Shown: piece by piece, positions 34,414 through 42,833 of the stretch
Layout of the letters: each line of letters opens with the position of its first letter
Numbering within the stretch: position 1 is the stretch's first letter
Source of the DNA: Limnohabitans sp. JirII-31
GTDB taxonomy: Bacteria > Pseudomonadota > Gammaproteobacteria > Burkholderiales > Burkholderiaceae_C
DNA: 64,000 nt
NCBI RefSeq assembly: GCF_002778315.1
Contig: NZ_NESA01000008.1
Location: 115,858 to 179,857 of the forward strand
Direction: 5' to 3'
Made by a program: the position numbers and the translations under genes
Notes under the pieces: generated by a model
Database searches by the model: none
What the model saw: the letters and a program-made list of their open reading frames with translations, nothing else
What the model was told of the DNA's origin: nothing

Positions 34414-35685
34414 ATGAACCGAGATCCATTGCCACAAGTTGCCACCTTTCCACCCGTTCCGTTTGATGCGCCAGGTCGGACATCTCCTGTGGCAGGTGCC
34501 CCCTCCATCACCGAGCTGGGCGATGCAGCACGCGCCATGGTGCCTCACTTGCGCGAGCAAGCACGCAACACCGAGTTGGCACGCCGTGTGTCCGCTCAGA
34601 CCACCGACATGTTCCGTGAGGCCGGCTTTTTCAAGTTGATGCAACCCGCTAGGTTTGGCGGGTACGAATACGGTTTCACCGCCTTCATTGAAATCATCAG
34701 CGAGCTGGCACGAGGTTGTGCATCCTCTGCTTGGGGCTGTTCGTTGGGGGCTATCCATCAGTGGGCACTGAGCACATTCCCTGAACAAGCCCAGCAAGAT
34801 GTATGGGGAGAGAACCCCTACGCCATCATGTGTGGGTCGTATGCCCCTGCAGGAAAAGCTGAAAAAGTAGACGGTGGCTACACCATCCAAGGCGAATGGC
34901 ACTGGGCCTCTAACGTCGACAACTCAGAGTGGGCGCTGTTGGGCGTGGTGTTTCCGCCCGACGAAAAAGGAGGTACCTCACCCGGTGCAGGATTCTTATT
35001 GGTACCACGCAAGGACTGGCGCATTGAGGACAACTGGCATGTGGTGGGCCAAGCGGGCACAGGCTCCAAAACGGTGGCCATTGACGAACCTGTCTTTGTG
35101 CCTGCACACCGTCGCCTGACGTTTGCTGAAGCCTCGTCGAACAACCCACCCGGAGCCAGCGTCAACAGCAACCCCATCTACCGCATCCCCTTTTTGTCAG
35201 CCGTCCCCGTGTGTTTGGCTTCGCCTATGTTGGGCAATGCGCAAGGGGCGATTGAAGTGTTTGAGGAGCTCTGCGGCAGCCGCGTCACACGCGGTGCAGT
35301 GGCAGGGGGCGGTAGCCGACTGAGCCAATTTTTTCCGGTTCAGTCGCATCTAGCCGCAGCCTATGCATCCGTTGATGCAGCGCGGCTTTTGCTGTACCGC
35401 GACACCACAGAGGTCGAACAAATGGCGGCAGCCCACACCATCATTGATGTGCCAACACGCATCCGTAACCGGCGTGACCATGCGTTTTCAACGAGGCTGT
35501 GTCATCAAGCGGTCGAAGGTCTGTTCTCCAGCGTAGGCGGGGCCGGCCTGTCACTGGACCAACCGCTGCAACGCATGTGGCGGGATGCCAACATGATGGC
35601 GCGCCACATCAGCCTGAACTGGGATGCGGTGTCGTCCATGGTGGGTCAATACCACCTGGGTCTCGAACCCAAAGGTCAGTACTGA
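34414..35685 (+). CDS. Two-component flavin monooxygenase, oxygenase subunit (putative resorcinol hydroxylase)
   Basis: This 423-residue protein has the acyl-CoA-dehydrogenase-like fold of group D flavin monooxygenases (HsaA, HpaH/C2 and resorcinol hydroxylase types). They use reduced flavin from a partner reductase to hydroxylate phenols. The typical N-terminal helical part reads MFREAGFFKLMQPARFGGYE, followed by a substrate/flavin area RGCASSAWGCSLGAIHQWAL and a C-terminal VGGAGLSLDQPLQRMWRD helix. Start ATG 34414 has CAGGAG upstream. The reductase follows 20 bp later. Resorcinol as substrate is inferred from the neighbouring gamma-resorcylate decarboxylase; a salicylate- or phenylacetate-type phenol is an alternative. 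Confidence 0.83.
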   Translation: MNRDPLPQVATFPPVPFDAPGRTSPVAGAPSITELGDAARAMVPHLREQARNTELARRVSAQTTDMFREAGFFKLMQPARFGGYEYGFTAFIEIISELARGCASSAWGCSLGAIHQWALSTFPEQAQQDVWGENPYAIMCGSYAPAGKAEKVDGGYTIQGEWHWASNVDNSEWALLGVVFPPDEKGGTSPGAGFLLVPRKDWRIEDNWHVVGQAGTGSKTVAIDEPVFVPAHRRLTFAEASSNNPPGASVNSNPIYRIPFLSAVPVCLASPMLGNAQGAIEVFEELCGSRVTRGAVAGGGSRLSQFFPVQSHLAAAYASVDAARLLLYRDTTEVEQMAAAHTIIDVPTRIRNRRDHAFSTRLCHQAVEGLFSSVGGAGLSLDQPLQRMWRDANMMARHISLNWDAVSSMVGQYHLGLEPKGQY

Positions 35686-35705
35686 CGCCTTCAGGAGCGC
35701 ACACC

Positions 35706-36254
35706 ATGTTTTCCTGGCCCAACACCCCAACGTCCGCCCACACGCCCATCAATGAGCGATTGTTCAGACAATCGCTGGGCGCCTTTCCAACCGGTGTGTG
35801 CTTGGTCACCACCATCAGCGGCGATGGCAAGCCTGAAGGGATGACGATCAACTCGTTTTCTTCGGTCTCTTTATCACCACCCCTGATCTTGTGGAGCGTG
35901 CGTGAGGCGGCACGCAGCGCGGAAGTGTTTCTTTGCGCGCCACACTTTGTTCTGAGCGTTTTGGCAGAGGATCAACACGATTTGGCCGCACACTTTGCGC
36001 GCCCGTCTGCCGACAAGTTTGAGCAGTGGCATGACGCCTTCGACACGGGTTTAGGGGACTGCCCACGACTCAAGCGCAGCGTCGCTACCTACGAATGTCG
36101 CCTTTACTCGACGCATCAAGAAGGTGACCACACCATCTTGGTGGGCCGGGTTGAGCACTTCAGCCATGAGGAAAAGCCACCGCTGATGTTCCACAACGGC
36201 CGCATGGGGTCGATGGAGGATCTGGCATCGCAACTCACCGCCGTGATCGCCTGA
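35706..36254 (+). CDS. Flavin reductase partner of the monooxygenase
   Basis: This 182-residue protein of the HpaC-like NAD(P)H:flavin oxidoreductase family supplies reduced flavin to the oxygenase upstream. Family motifs are RQSLGAFPTGVCLVTT (flavin phosphate region), MTINSFSSVSLSPPLILWSV and a C-terminal GDHTILVGRVEHF containing the conserved His. Start ATG 35706 has AGGAG upstream, 20 bp after the oxygenase stop. It ends 19 bp before the LysR gene, so the three genes probably form one transcript. Confidence 0.88.
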   Translation: MFSWPNTPTSAHTPINERLFRQSLGAFPTGVCLVTTISGDGKPEGMTINSFSSVSLSPPLILWSVREAARSAEVFLCAPHFVLSVLAEDQHDLAAHFARPSADKFEQWHDAFDTGLGDCPRLKRSVATYECRLYSTHQEGDHTILVGRVEHFSHEEKPPLMFHNGRMGSMEDLASQLTAVIA

Positions 36255-36273
36255 TGCATTCTCCAAACTCCGA

Positions 36274-37251
36274 ATGGCTGCCATGAATTTGCACGCCATC
36301 GACCTGAATTTATTTTTGGTATTCCATGCCATTTACGCCACACGCAGCGTGACGCTCGCAGGCGAGCAACTCAATATCACTCAATCGGCTGTGAGCAATT
36401 CGCTCAAACGCTTGCGCGAACGATTCAACGATGCGCTGTTTGTGCGCACCATGGAAGGCATGGTGCCCACACCTTTGGCAGAACGTTTGATCGGCCCCGC
36501 TAGCGCGGGCCTAGGTCAGTTGAACCAAGCCATCGACATGGGGCGTCACTTTGACGTCGAGAAATCTAAGCGACTGTTTCGCATTGCCATCAACGAGGTC
36601 GGGCATTTGGTGATGATGCCGCGCTTGTTCAACAGCATGCGTGAGTTGGCACCCCACATCAAAATTGAAACTGTGGCGTTGTCGCCTGCCGAAACCCGCA
36701 ACGGCTTACTCAATGGGCACATTGAACTGGCGATTGGCAGTTGGAGTGGCATGGGGCCAGCGTTCTACCAGCAACGTTTGTTCTATGAATCCTTCGTCGT
36801 GGTCATGAGCCACAACAATCCACTGGCGCAAACAGGGCTCACCCTGAGCGACTACCTTCAGGCCGAACACCTCTCCTTCAGACCACACGGCTCGACCGAC
36901 CTAGAGCTTGAATCCATGCTGCAACGCGCAGGCGTACCCGACCAACGCAACATCGTTTATGCCGCGGCACACGCGCAAGGGTTTGTGGAAATTATCAAAG
37001 ACTCCAACTTGTTGGTCACACTGCCAAGCCGTCTGGCTCAGGCAATTGCAAGTCATCACTCGGCACTGACCGTAGTTGACGTGCCGTTTCCGGTGCAACC
37101 GTTTCAGATACGTCAGCAGTGGCATGAGCGTGTGCATCAAGACCCGGGACACCGCTGGTTGCGTGAGTTGGCTTTTGCACTCTTCAATGACTTCTCCACT
37201 GTCACGGGCCTGTCCTCTGCCCATGCGGAGTTGCCTTCAGATACCAACTGA
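36274..37251 (+). CDS. LysR-family transcriptional regulator (NahR/NodD-like)
   Basis: This 325-residue LysR regulator has an N-terminal helix-turn-helix, LAGEQLNITQSAVSNSLKRL at about residues 30-49, and FVRTMEGMVPTPLAERL following, as in NahR. The effector domain comprises the rest. NahR-like regulators respond to aromatic acids, which fits the surrounding genes. It may start at 36274 (MAAMNLHAID) or at ATG 36283; neither has a good ribosome site. It is the last gene of the oxygenase-reductase run and lies 93 bp upstream of the TRAP operon. An inverted repeat GTGTATT/AATACAC (37256-37292) sits in that gap. Confidence 0.9.
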   Translation: MAAMNLHAIDLNLFLVFHAIYATRSVTLAGEQLNITQSAVSNSLKRLRERFNDALFVRTMEGMVPTPLAERLIGPASAGLGQLNQAIDMGRHFDVEKSKRLFRIAINEVGHLVMMPRLFNSMRELAPHIKIETVALSPAETRNGLLNGHIELAIGSWSGMGPAFYQQRLFYESFVVVMSHNNPLAQTGLTLSDYLQAEHLSFRPHGSTDLELESMLQRAGVPDQRNIVYAAAHAQGFVEIIKDSNLLVTLPSRLAQAIASHHSALTVVDVPFPVQPFQIRQQWHERVHQDPGHRWLRELAFALFNDFSTVTGLSSAHAELPSDTN

Positions 37252-37255
37252 TTAG

Positions 37256-37292
37256 GTGTATTCCCGCATGCAAATTCATCCCGCAAATACAC
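37256..37292. promoter_or_regulatory. Inverted repeat upstream of the first TRAP operon
   Basis: GTGTATT (37256-37262) and AATACAC (37286-37292) form an inverted repeat with a 23-bp gap. The interior holds a direct repeat of TCCCGCA. The half-site TGTATT also makes up the palindrome at 34262-34274 in front of marR, suggesting a shared regulator. Confidence 0.45.
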
Positions 37293-37344
37293 GCTATCGA
37301 TGATCCAAATCACCCACCGACATACCCAATTCCTAGAATGAGAC

Positions 37345-37899
37345 ATGACTGATCACGCCCTCAAAAGTTCGACAGAAGATGATGCACACGCATCAGAACA
37401 CCACCATCCTTCGCCTGAATTTCATCGGCTGCTTGACCGCCTTGAGCGCTTCTCGGGGGTTATTTTTATTCTGGTTGTATTACTGAACTTTGCCAGTGCG
37501 ACAGGGCGCTATGTGGCGGGCACCCCCATCACGGGTGCGGACGAAGTTCAAGTCTTCACCATGATCTGGCTGATCTTTCTGGGCGCAGCCATGGCGGCTT
37601 TGCGGCGTATGCACCTGCGTATGGATGTGCTCACCATGAACCTGAGCCCACGCTGGGCTTGGTGGCGTCATCTCGCAGAAGCACTGCTCACGATGAGCGT
37701 ATGCGCAGTGATGGTGTGGGTGTCATCCGACTTCACTTACCAAATCTACGGTATGGAGCAAAAAAGCGATGCTGCAGAAATTCCGATGTGGATACCGCAC
37801 ATCAGCGTCGTGGTCGGCTTCACCGGTATGTTGCTGTGCAGTCTTATCGAACTCAAAGCACTGCTGCAACAGCGTGTGCGTAATCACTTCACGTCATGA
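37345..37899 (+). CDS. TRAP transporter small permease (DctQ), system 1
   Basis: This 184-residue inner-membrane protein with four hydrophobic segments is the small subunit of a tripartite ATP-independent periplasmic transporter, driven by an ion gradient. The N-terminal 30 residues are polar and His-rich (EDDAHASEHHHPSPE). The DctQ core reads ADEVQVFTMIWLIFLGAAMA and RRMHLRMDVLTMNL. It overlaps dctM by 4 bp and begins the operon downstream of the LysR gene. Its substrate is probably an aromatic acid, judged by context only. Confidence 0.9.
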   Translation: MTDHALKSSTEDDAHASEHHHPSPEFHRLLDRLERFSGVIFILVVLLNFASATGRYVAGTPITGADEVQVFTMIWLIFLGAAMAALRRMHLRMDVLTMNLSPRWAWWRHLAEALLTMSVCAVMVWVSSDFTYQIYGMEQKSDAAEIPMWIPHISVVVGFTGMLLCSLIELKALLQQRVRNHFTS

Positions 37900-39170
37900 C
37901 TTACTCTTTAGCGTTGCTTCCTGTGGTCTTGCTGCTCATGGGCATGCCGATTTTTTTGGTTTTGTTGAGCGCTTCGGCCGTCACCGTCTTATTTGTGATG
38001 AGCGTTCCCCCTGCCGCCTTGCACCAAACCCTCTTTGGTGCGGTCGACAGCTTTGCACTGCTGTCGGTGCCCTTCTTCATTTTCGCGGGTGAGTTGATGG
38101 GGCATGGCAGCGTAGCCAAACGGATTGTGGATATTCTTCAGTCTGGCATCGGCTCAATGCGTGGCAGTCTGCCGTTGACCACGGTGGGAACCTCCGCGAT
38201 CTTTGGAGCGATGTCAGGCGCCAGTGCAGCCACGGTCGCCACCGTTGGCCAGCTCATGTTGCCACCGCTGAAAGAACGCGGTTATCCCGATACATTCCGC
38301 GCGGGCCTGATCACGGCTGTGGGCGCCATCGACATCATCATTCCACCCTCAGTCCCACTGATCATATATGCGGCTGCAGCTTCAGAATCTGTCCCTAAGT
38401 TGTATGCCGCTGGCGTGATTCCTGGCTTGGTGATTGCTGCCATCTTGGCGGTGTACGTCGTCTGGATTGCGCGCAAGCTCAACATCTCTGACGGTCAACC
38501 CTTCTCCATGCCAGTGTTCTTGCATGCACTGGCCAGCGGTACGTGGGCGCTGGGGGCCCCGTTCATCATCTTGGGGGGAATCTACGGCGGGTTTGTCTCG
38601 CCCACGGAGTCTGCCGCGTTGGCTTGCGTGTATGCAGCGTTCGTCGCACGCTACATCTACCAAGATATGAGTTGGTCACAAATCGTGGGCTGTGCCTCAC
38701 GCACGGTCACACTGACCGCACAAATTTTGGTGATCGTGGCTTGCGCGAATGTGTTTGGCTGGTTGCTCACCGTCAACCAAATACCCGCCACATTGGTGGA
38801 AGTGGTGAGCGGTTGGCAGCTCACACCCTGGATGATTTTGTTGGCGCTCAATGTGCTGTTTCTCATCGTGGGCTGTTTCATTGATCCTTTGTCTGCCATC
38901 CTCGTGCTTACCCCCTTATTGATGCCTTTGGTCAAAGCAGCAGGCATCGACCCGGTGCATTTCGGCATCGTCATCACCACCAACTTGGCCATTGGCATGT
39001 TTCATCCGCCCTTTGGGTTGAACATCTTTGTGACCCAATCGTTATTCCGCTTTCCGCTTCCCGTGATTTACCGGGGCATCGTGCCGTTCATCTACCTCTA
39101 TCTGATCGCATTGGCGCTGATCACTTACATCCCATGGCTGTCACTGGCCATGGTGCGTTGGATTTATTGA
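37896..39170 (+). CDS. TRAP transporter large permease (DctM), system 1
   Basis: This is a 424-residue integral membrane protein with about twelve hydrophobic segments. It is the transport subunit of the TRAP system and includes the conserved segments FGAMSGASAATVATVGQLML and DIIIPPSVPLIIYAAAASE, which form the two-fold repeated core. The ATG overlaps the dctQ stop (ATGA). The stop is followed after 32 bp by dctP. The length is normal for the family. Confidence 0.94.
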   Translation: MTYSLALLPVVLLLMGMPIFLVLLSASAVTVLFVMSVPPAALHQTLFGAVDSFALLSVPFFIFAGELMGHGSVAKRIVDILQSGIGSMRGSLPLTTVGTSAIFGAMSGASAATVATVGQLMLPPLKERGYPDTFRAGLITAVGAIDIIIPPSVPLIIYAAAASESVPKLYAAGVIPGLVIAAILAVYVVWIARKLNISDGQPFSMPVFLHALASGTWALGAPFIILGGIYGGFVSPTESAALACVYAAFVARYIYQDMSWSQIVGCASRTVTLTAQILVIVACANVFGWLLTVNQIPATLVEVVSGWQLTPWMILLALNVLFLIVGCFIDPLSAILVLTPLLMPLVKAAGIDPVHFGIVITTNLAIGMFHPPFGLNIFVTQSLFRFPLPVIYRGIVPFIYLYLIALALITYIPWLSLAMVRWIY

Positions 39171-39202
39171 CCCACTTTCCCTCATCACAACAGGAGACAA
39201 CC

Positions 39203-40219
39203 ATGAACACATACATCTCACGCCGCAATTTGATGTCACTGGCAGCGAGCACGGTCGCCGCAGGCCCGTTGCTGCAAGTCAATGCGCAAAACCAAATCGT
39301 GATGAAAATCGCTGCAGCCACCATCAACGATGTGCAGCATTTCTGGATGAAATCTTTTCAGGCCGCGATCGAAAACCGAACAGGGGGGCGTATCAAGGTT
39401 GAGCTTTATCCTGCCAGCCAGTTGGGCGCCATTCCACGCATGGTCGAGGGCACAGCCATGGGCACCATCGAGTGCTTTGCTACGGCATCCAGTTTTCTCA
39501 CCAGCTTAGACCCTCGCTTCGAGGTATTTGATGTGCCAGGCGTCATCCATGACACCCCACACGCGGTCAAGGCCTTCCAAGACCCTGAAATGCGCAAGCT
39601 GATTTTTAGCTTTGGTGGCAACCGCGGTTTGGAAAGCATTTCTGTTTTCATGCACAGCCCGCAGAACTTGGTGTCGCGCAAACCCATCCGAACATTGGCT
39701 GATTTGAATGGTCAAAAAATTCGGGTGCTGAGTACGCCCTTGCAGATGGAGCCCATCAAAAAACTCGGTGGTGCACCTGTGCCCATGCCACTGTCTGAAG
39801 TCATGCCCGCATTGCAAAACGGCGCCATTGACGGGTTCATCGCGGCCAGTACCGTGTTCTCCGCACTCAAGTTCTACGACGCGGCCAAGTACCAAACCCA
39901 GTTGCCCCAGTGGCCACTCATTGTGGTTATTGCTTGCAACAAAGCCTGGTTGACCAAGCTCCCAGCCGATCTGCGCGCTATCGTGCAGGAAGAAGCAGCA
40001 AAATCCGAAGCTGCAGCCAATGAATTTGGCGTGCAAGACATCACACGTGCACGTGATGTCTGGACACAAAACGGTGGCCAATTGGTCAGCTTGTCCACAG
40101 ATGAAGCGGCCACGTTCTCCAAGGTGGTCAACCAAACAGCCACCGAGATCATCAACAAAAACACAGCTGCGAAGGGGGTTTTTGAGACATACGCCAACAT
40201 CGCACGCAAGTACAAGTGA
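39203..40219 (+). CDS. TRAP transporter solute-binding protein (DctP), system 1
   Basis: This periplasmic solute receptor of 338 residues has the family block KIRVLSTPLQMEPIKKLGG with the carboxylate-binding Arg, followed by the MPALQNGAIDGFIAA segment. The N-terminus reads MNTYISRRNLMSLAAS with twin arginines and a mild hydrophobic stretch ending near LLQVNAQ. That fits a Tat signal rather than a plain Sec one, unlike the receptor of system 2. Start ATG 39203 has CAGGAG upstream. The ligand is not readable from sequence, and an aromatic carboxylate is the contextual guess. Confidence 0.9.
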   Translation: MNTYISRRNLMSLAASTVAAGPLLQVNAQNQIVMKIAAATINDVQHFWMKSFQAAIENRTGGRIKVELYPASQLGAIPRMVEGTAMGTIECFATASSFLTSLDPRFEVFDVPGVIHDTPHAVKAFQDPEMRKLIFSFGGNRGLESISVFMHSPQNLVSRKPIRTLADLNGQKIRVLSTPLQMEPIKKLGGAPVPMPLSEVMPALQNGAIDGFIAASTVFSALKFYDAAKYQTQLPQWPLIVVIACNKAWLTKLPADLRAIVQEEAAKSEAAANEFGVQDITRARDVWTQNGGQLVSLSTDEAATFSKVVNQTATEIINKNTAAKGVFETYANIARKYK

Positions 40220-40233
40220 CGGGACAAAGAAAA

Positions 40234-40263
40234 ACCCCGTAGCAACTTGCGTTACTACGGGGT
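40234..40263 (-). terminator. Intrinsic terminator of tRNA-Phe
   Basis: ACCCCGTAG (40234-40242) pairs with CTACGGGGT (40255-40263). On the minus strand the stem is followed by TTTTTC. It sits just after the tRNA-Phe 3' end and also 15 bp past the convergent dctP stop. Confidence 0.8.
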
Positions 40264-40268
40264 GAATC

Positions 40269-40344
<76 letters not shown>

Positions 40345-40387
40345 AAGACGGCAATTGTAGCACTGTCAAATGGCCAATTTTGCAAGC

Positions 40388-41215
40388 TCAAAGTTGAGCC
40401 ACTGAACGCAAGTTTTCAGCCGTGGTGGTTGGAAAACCAAAATATTCCAGATAGGCAGGAATTTGTTCAAACAGCATGTCCGCCCCTACTTGAACACGAC
40501 AACCACGTGCTTGAGCAGCCGCTAGAAATGCGGTGATTTCTGACCGCATCACCACCTCACCCACAAAAGTATCTGGCGACAAACGCGAAACATCCATGGG
40601 CAGGGGGTCGCCTTCGCTCATCCCCATCGGCGTGGCATTGACCACCAAATCAAAACCTGCTGGATCGTTTGACCCTGTGCTGACATCGATGCCAGGATAG
40701 TTTTTCTTCAAACGCTGCCCTAATGCCTCAGCAGAGGTCGTGTTCACATCAAACAAGCTGATGGCAGCAATACCAGCACCGGCCAAGGATGCCGCTATTG
40801 CACAACCCACGCCCCCACTGCCCACCACCAACACGCGCGCGCCCTGTAAGTTCAAGCCCTTGCGTTGCACCCCACGGACAAAACCCGCGCCGTCGAACAT
40901 ATCACCCACTAGACGGCCATCCGGAGTGCGCTTGACGGCATTGCATGCGCCCGCCACTTTGACAGTGGCGGTGACTTCATCCAACAAACCCACAGTGGTC
41001 ACCTTGTGCGGCATCGTGATCAAGGCACCACGGATGTTGGTCAATGCAAAAACAGATTTCAAAAACGCGGGGTAGTCCGGCGTCTGACATCCCATGGGGA
41101 CAACCACAGCATTGATCCCGGCCTGTTCGAAGTACGGGTTGTAAATCATCGGGGACTTGAAGCTATGCGTCGGATAACCGATGTGGGCAATGATTTCAGT
41201 GTTGCCGTTGATCAT
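40388..41215 (-). CDS. Shikimate/quinate dehydrogenase family protein, NAD-type (AroE-like)
   Basis: This 275-residue AroE-family oxidoreductase interconverts shikimate (or quinate) and its 3-dehydro form. Substrate residues are present in recognisable form: HSFKSP (HSKSP in AroE, here with one extra residue), the Lys in ALITMPHKV, Asn in GACNAV, Asp in GDMFDGAGF, and Gln in DMLFEQIP. The dinucleotide loop is VVGSGGVGCAIAASL. The following strand ends ISLFDVNTT, with Asp where NADPH enzymes have NRT, which points to NAD and a catabolic role. It lies 5 bp after the dehydroquinase gene and ends the TRAP 2 block. Confidence 0.85.
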   Translation of the reverse strand: MINGNTEIIAHIGYPTHSFKSPMIYNPYFEQAGINAVVVPMGCQTPDYPAFLKSVFALTNIRGALITMPHKVTTVGLLDEVTATVKVAGACNAVKRTPDGRLVGDMFDGAGFVRGVQRKGLNLQGARVLVVGSGGVGCAIAASLAGAGIAAISLFDVNTTSAEALGQRLKKNYPGIDVSTGSNDPAGFDLVVNATPMGMSEGDPLPMDVSRLSPDTFVGEVVMRSEITAFLAAAQARGCRVQVGADMLFEQIPAYLEYFGFPTTTAENLRSVAQL

Positions 41216-41220
41216 GGTGC

Positions 41221-41670
41221 TTATTTTTTCTTTGCGTTTTTCGCAGCCGTCACGCCTGCGCGCAAAGCCAACAAATAACTGTCTTCACCAAACCCGCAGA
41301 TTTGGCCTTTGACGATTGCACCAAACACCGAGTGATGACGAAACTCTTCGCGCGCATGGATGTTAGACATGTGCAGCTCAACAATAGGACAAGTCAGAAT
41401 GGCCAGCGCGTCACGTATGCCATAGCTGTAGTGCGTCCAGGCACCTGCATTGATCAACACCGCATCGACGTTGTCGACAAAGCCTTGATGAATGCGCTCA
41501 CACATCTCACCTTCGTTGTTCGTCTGAAAGCACTCAACCTCAACGCCCAACTCAGCAGCAAGCTTTTTCATGCTGGCGTTGATCTCATCCAACGTGATGG
41601 TGCCGTATTGGGCTGGGTCACGTTTACCGAACATATTGAGGTTGATCCCATTGAGCATCAAAATTTTCAT
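41221..41670 (-). CDS. aroQ: Type II 3-dehydroquinate dehydratase (divergent, probably catabolic)
   Basis: This 149-residue dodecameric-type dehydroquinase interconverts 3-dehydroquinate and 3-dehydroshikimate. The lid loop reads LNGINLNMFGKRDPAQYG (usual LNGPNLNLLGxREPxxYG), retaining the Arg and Tyr. The conserved His block is ELHMSNIHAREEFRHHS. Two other blocks depart from the norm: NNEGE instead of NHEGE, and NAGAWTHYS instead of NPGAYTHTS. With its place between a TRAP operon and an NAD-type shikimate dehydrogenase, this suggests quinate/shikimate breakdown rather than aromatic amino acid synthesis. It follows an intrinsic terminator, so it may be expressed less than dctP. Confidence 0.9.
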   Translation of the reverse strand: MKILMLNGINLNMFGKRDPAQYGTITLDEINASMKKLAAELGVEVECFQTNNEGEMCERIHQGFVDNVDAVLINAGAWTHYSYGIRDALAILTCPIVELHMSNIHAREEFRHHSVFGAIVKGQICGFGEDSYLLALRAGVTAAKNAKKK

Positions 41671-41690
41671 GGCTATCTTTTTTTCAGATT

Positions 41691-41723
41691 AAAAAAGGCA
41701 GCGGGCAATGGCTGCCCCGCTGC
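41691..41723 (-). terminator. Intrinsic terminator/attenuator between dctP (system 2) and aroQ
   Basis: On the minus strand GCAGCGGG (from 41723) pairs with CCCGCTGC (to 41698), followed by six T (41696-41691). It lies 17 bp after the dctP stop and about 20 bp before the aroQ start, inside what otherwise looks like one operon. Confidence 0.8.
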
Positions 41724-41739
41724 AATATCAAGCGACAGA

Positions 41740-42744
41740 TTACTTGCGCATCTTGGCCAATTCGGCCTGAACTTCCGCAACGATCGGGCCCACAGCAGCA
41801 CTGTGTTTGTCGATGACAGGTTTCATTTTTTCACGCAGCTTGGCCACTTCAGCAGGCGTGAATTGCGAAACCATCATGCCGTTTTTCTTGAGCAACTCTA
41901 AGTTGGCAGCCAAAGCAGCGCGCGACTGCGTACGTTGGTTTTTCGCAGCAGCATCGGCTGAGTCGTCGATGATTTTTTTCTCTGTAAGGCTCAAAGAGTC
42001 CCACACTTTTTTGCTAAAAATCACCGATTGCGGGTTGTACTGGTGATTGGTCAATGTCACATACTTTTGCACTTCCCAAAACTTGTTGGCGGCAATCACG
42101 GAGACGGGGTTTTCTTGACCGTCAATGGCTTTTTGCTCCATGGCCGCATACACCTCAGGGAAAGGCAGCGGGGTGGGGTTGGCGCCCAGGGCTTTGACCC
42201 AGTCCACGTTGATGGCGTTAGGAATCACGCGCAGCTTCAGGCCTTCGATGTCTTCAACTTTGTTCAACGCACGTTTGCTGTTGGTGATGCTGCGAAAACC
42301 CAGTTCCCAATAAGACAAGCCGACAATACCCTTGTCTTGCAGCTGCGCATGCATCTTTTGGCCAATCGGTCCGTCAGCAATAGCGTCAGCTTCTTTCTCG
42401 TTGGCGAACAAGAAGGGGAAGTCAAAGATCTCCAAGGCCTTGACTTCGCTGGCCAAGATGCCTGAGTTCATGACCGCCATCTCAATGGTGCCGCCTTTGA
42501 GAGAGGAGACGACCGCTTGGTCGCTACCGAGTGCACCGTTCAAAAACAGCTGCACCTTGATCTTGCCGCCAGACTTAGCAGCCACCGATTCAGCAAATGC
42601 CTTCATACCGGCCACGGCAGGGTGTCCCTCTGGGCCATTCAAACCAAACTTGAGGGTGCGCTCTTTGATGTCTTGCGCGCTTGCGAAGCCAACAGCAGCC
42701 ATGGCCACAGTAGCCAGCACAGATTTGATGAAAAAGCGTTTCAT
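41740..42744 (-). CDS. TRAP transporter solute-binding protein (DctP), system 2
   Basis: This periplasmic receptor of 334 residues has a clear Sec signal peptide (MKRFFIKSVLATVAMAAVGF, cleavage after ASA). The ligand-binding block reads GLKLRVIPNAINVDWVKALG with the conserved Arg, then TPLPFPEVYAAMEQKAIDGQ. It follows dctM after an 89-bp gap that holds a stable hairpin (42797-42821). An intrinsic terminator follows it. This pattern often raises receptor expression over the permease. Quinate or shikimate is the proposed ligand, from the adjoining aroQ and dehydrogenase genes. Confidence 0.92.
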   Translation of the reverse strand: MKRFFIKSVLATVAMAAVGFASAQDIKERTLKFGLNGPEGHPAVAGMKAFAESVAAKSGGKIKVQLFLNGALGSDQAVVSSLKGGTIEMAVMNSGILASEVKALEIFDFPFLFANEKEADAIADGPIGQKMHAQLQDKGIVGLSYWELGFRSITNSKRALNKVEDIEGLKLRVIPNAINVDWVKALGANPTPLPFPEVYAAMEQKAIDGQENPVSVIAANKFWEVQKYVTLTNHQYNPQSVIFSKKVWDSLSLTEKKIIDDSADAAAKNQRTQSRAALAANLELLKKNGMMVSQFTPAEVAKLREKMKPVIDKHSAAVGPIVAEVQAELAKMRK

Positions 42745-42796
42745 GACAAAGTCTCCAAAATTAAGTTGAGGTCGTACGCATCAAAAATTTCTGACG

Positions 42797-42821
42797 CCGC
42801 CTGGCGTACCCGTGCAGGCGG
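42797..42821 (-). other. Intergenic hairpin between dctM and dctP, system 2
   Basis: CCGCCTG and CAGGCGG (42797-42803, 42815-42821) can form a stem with an 11-nt loop in the transcript. There is no long T-run, so it is more likely a 3'-end stabiliser or partial terminator than a full stop. Confidence 0.5.
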
Positions 42822-42833
42822 TATTCAAGAGTT

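Noticed and set aside
40388..41670. aroQ and AroE-like gene as the standard aromatic amino acid biosynthesis enzymes
   Set aside because: Altered dehydroquinase motifs, the NAD-type Asp in the dehydrogenase and the TRAP/TetR context fit catabolism better. The biosynthetic reading is not fully excluded without the rest of the genome.
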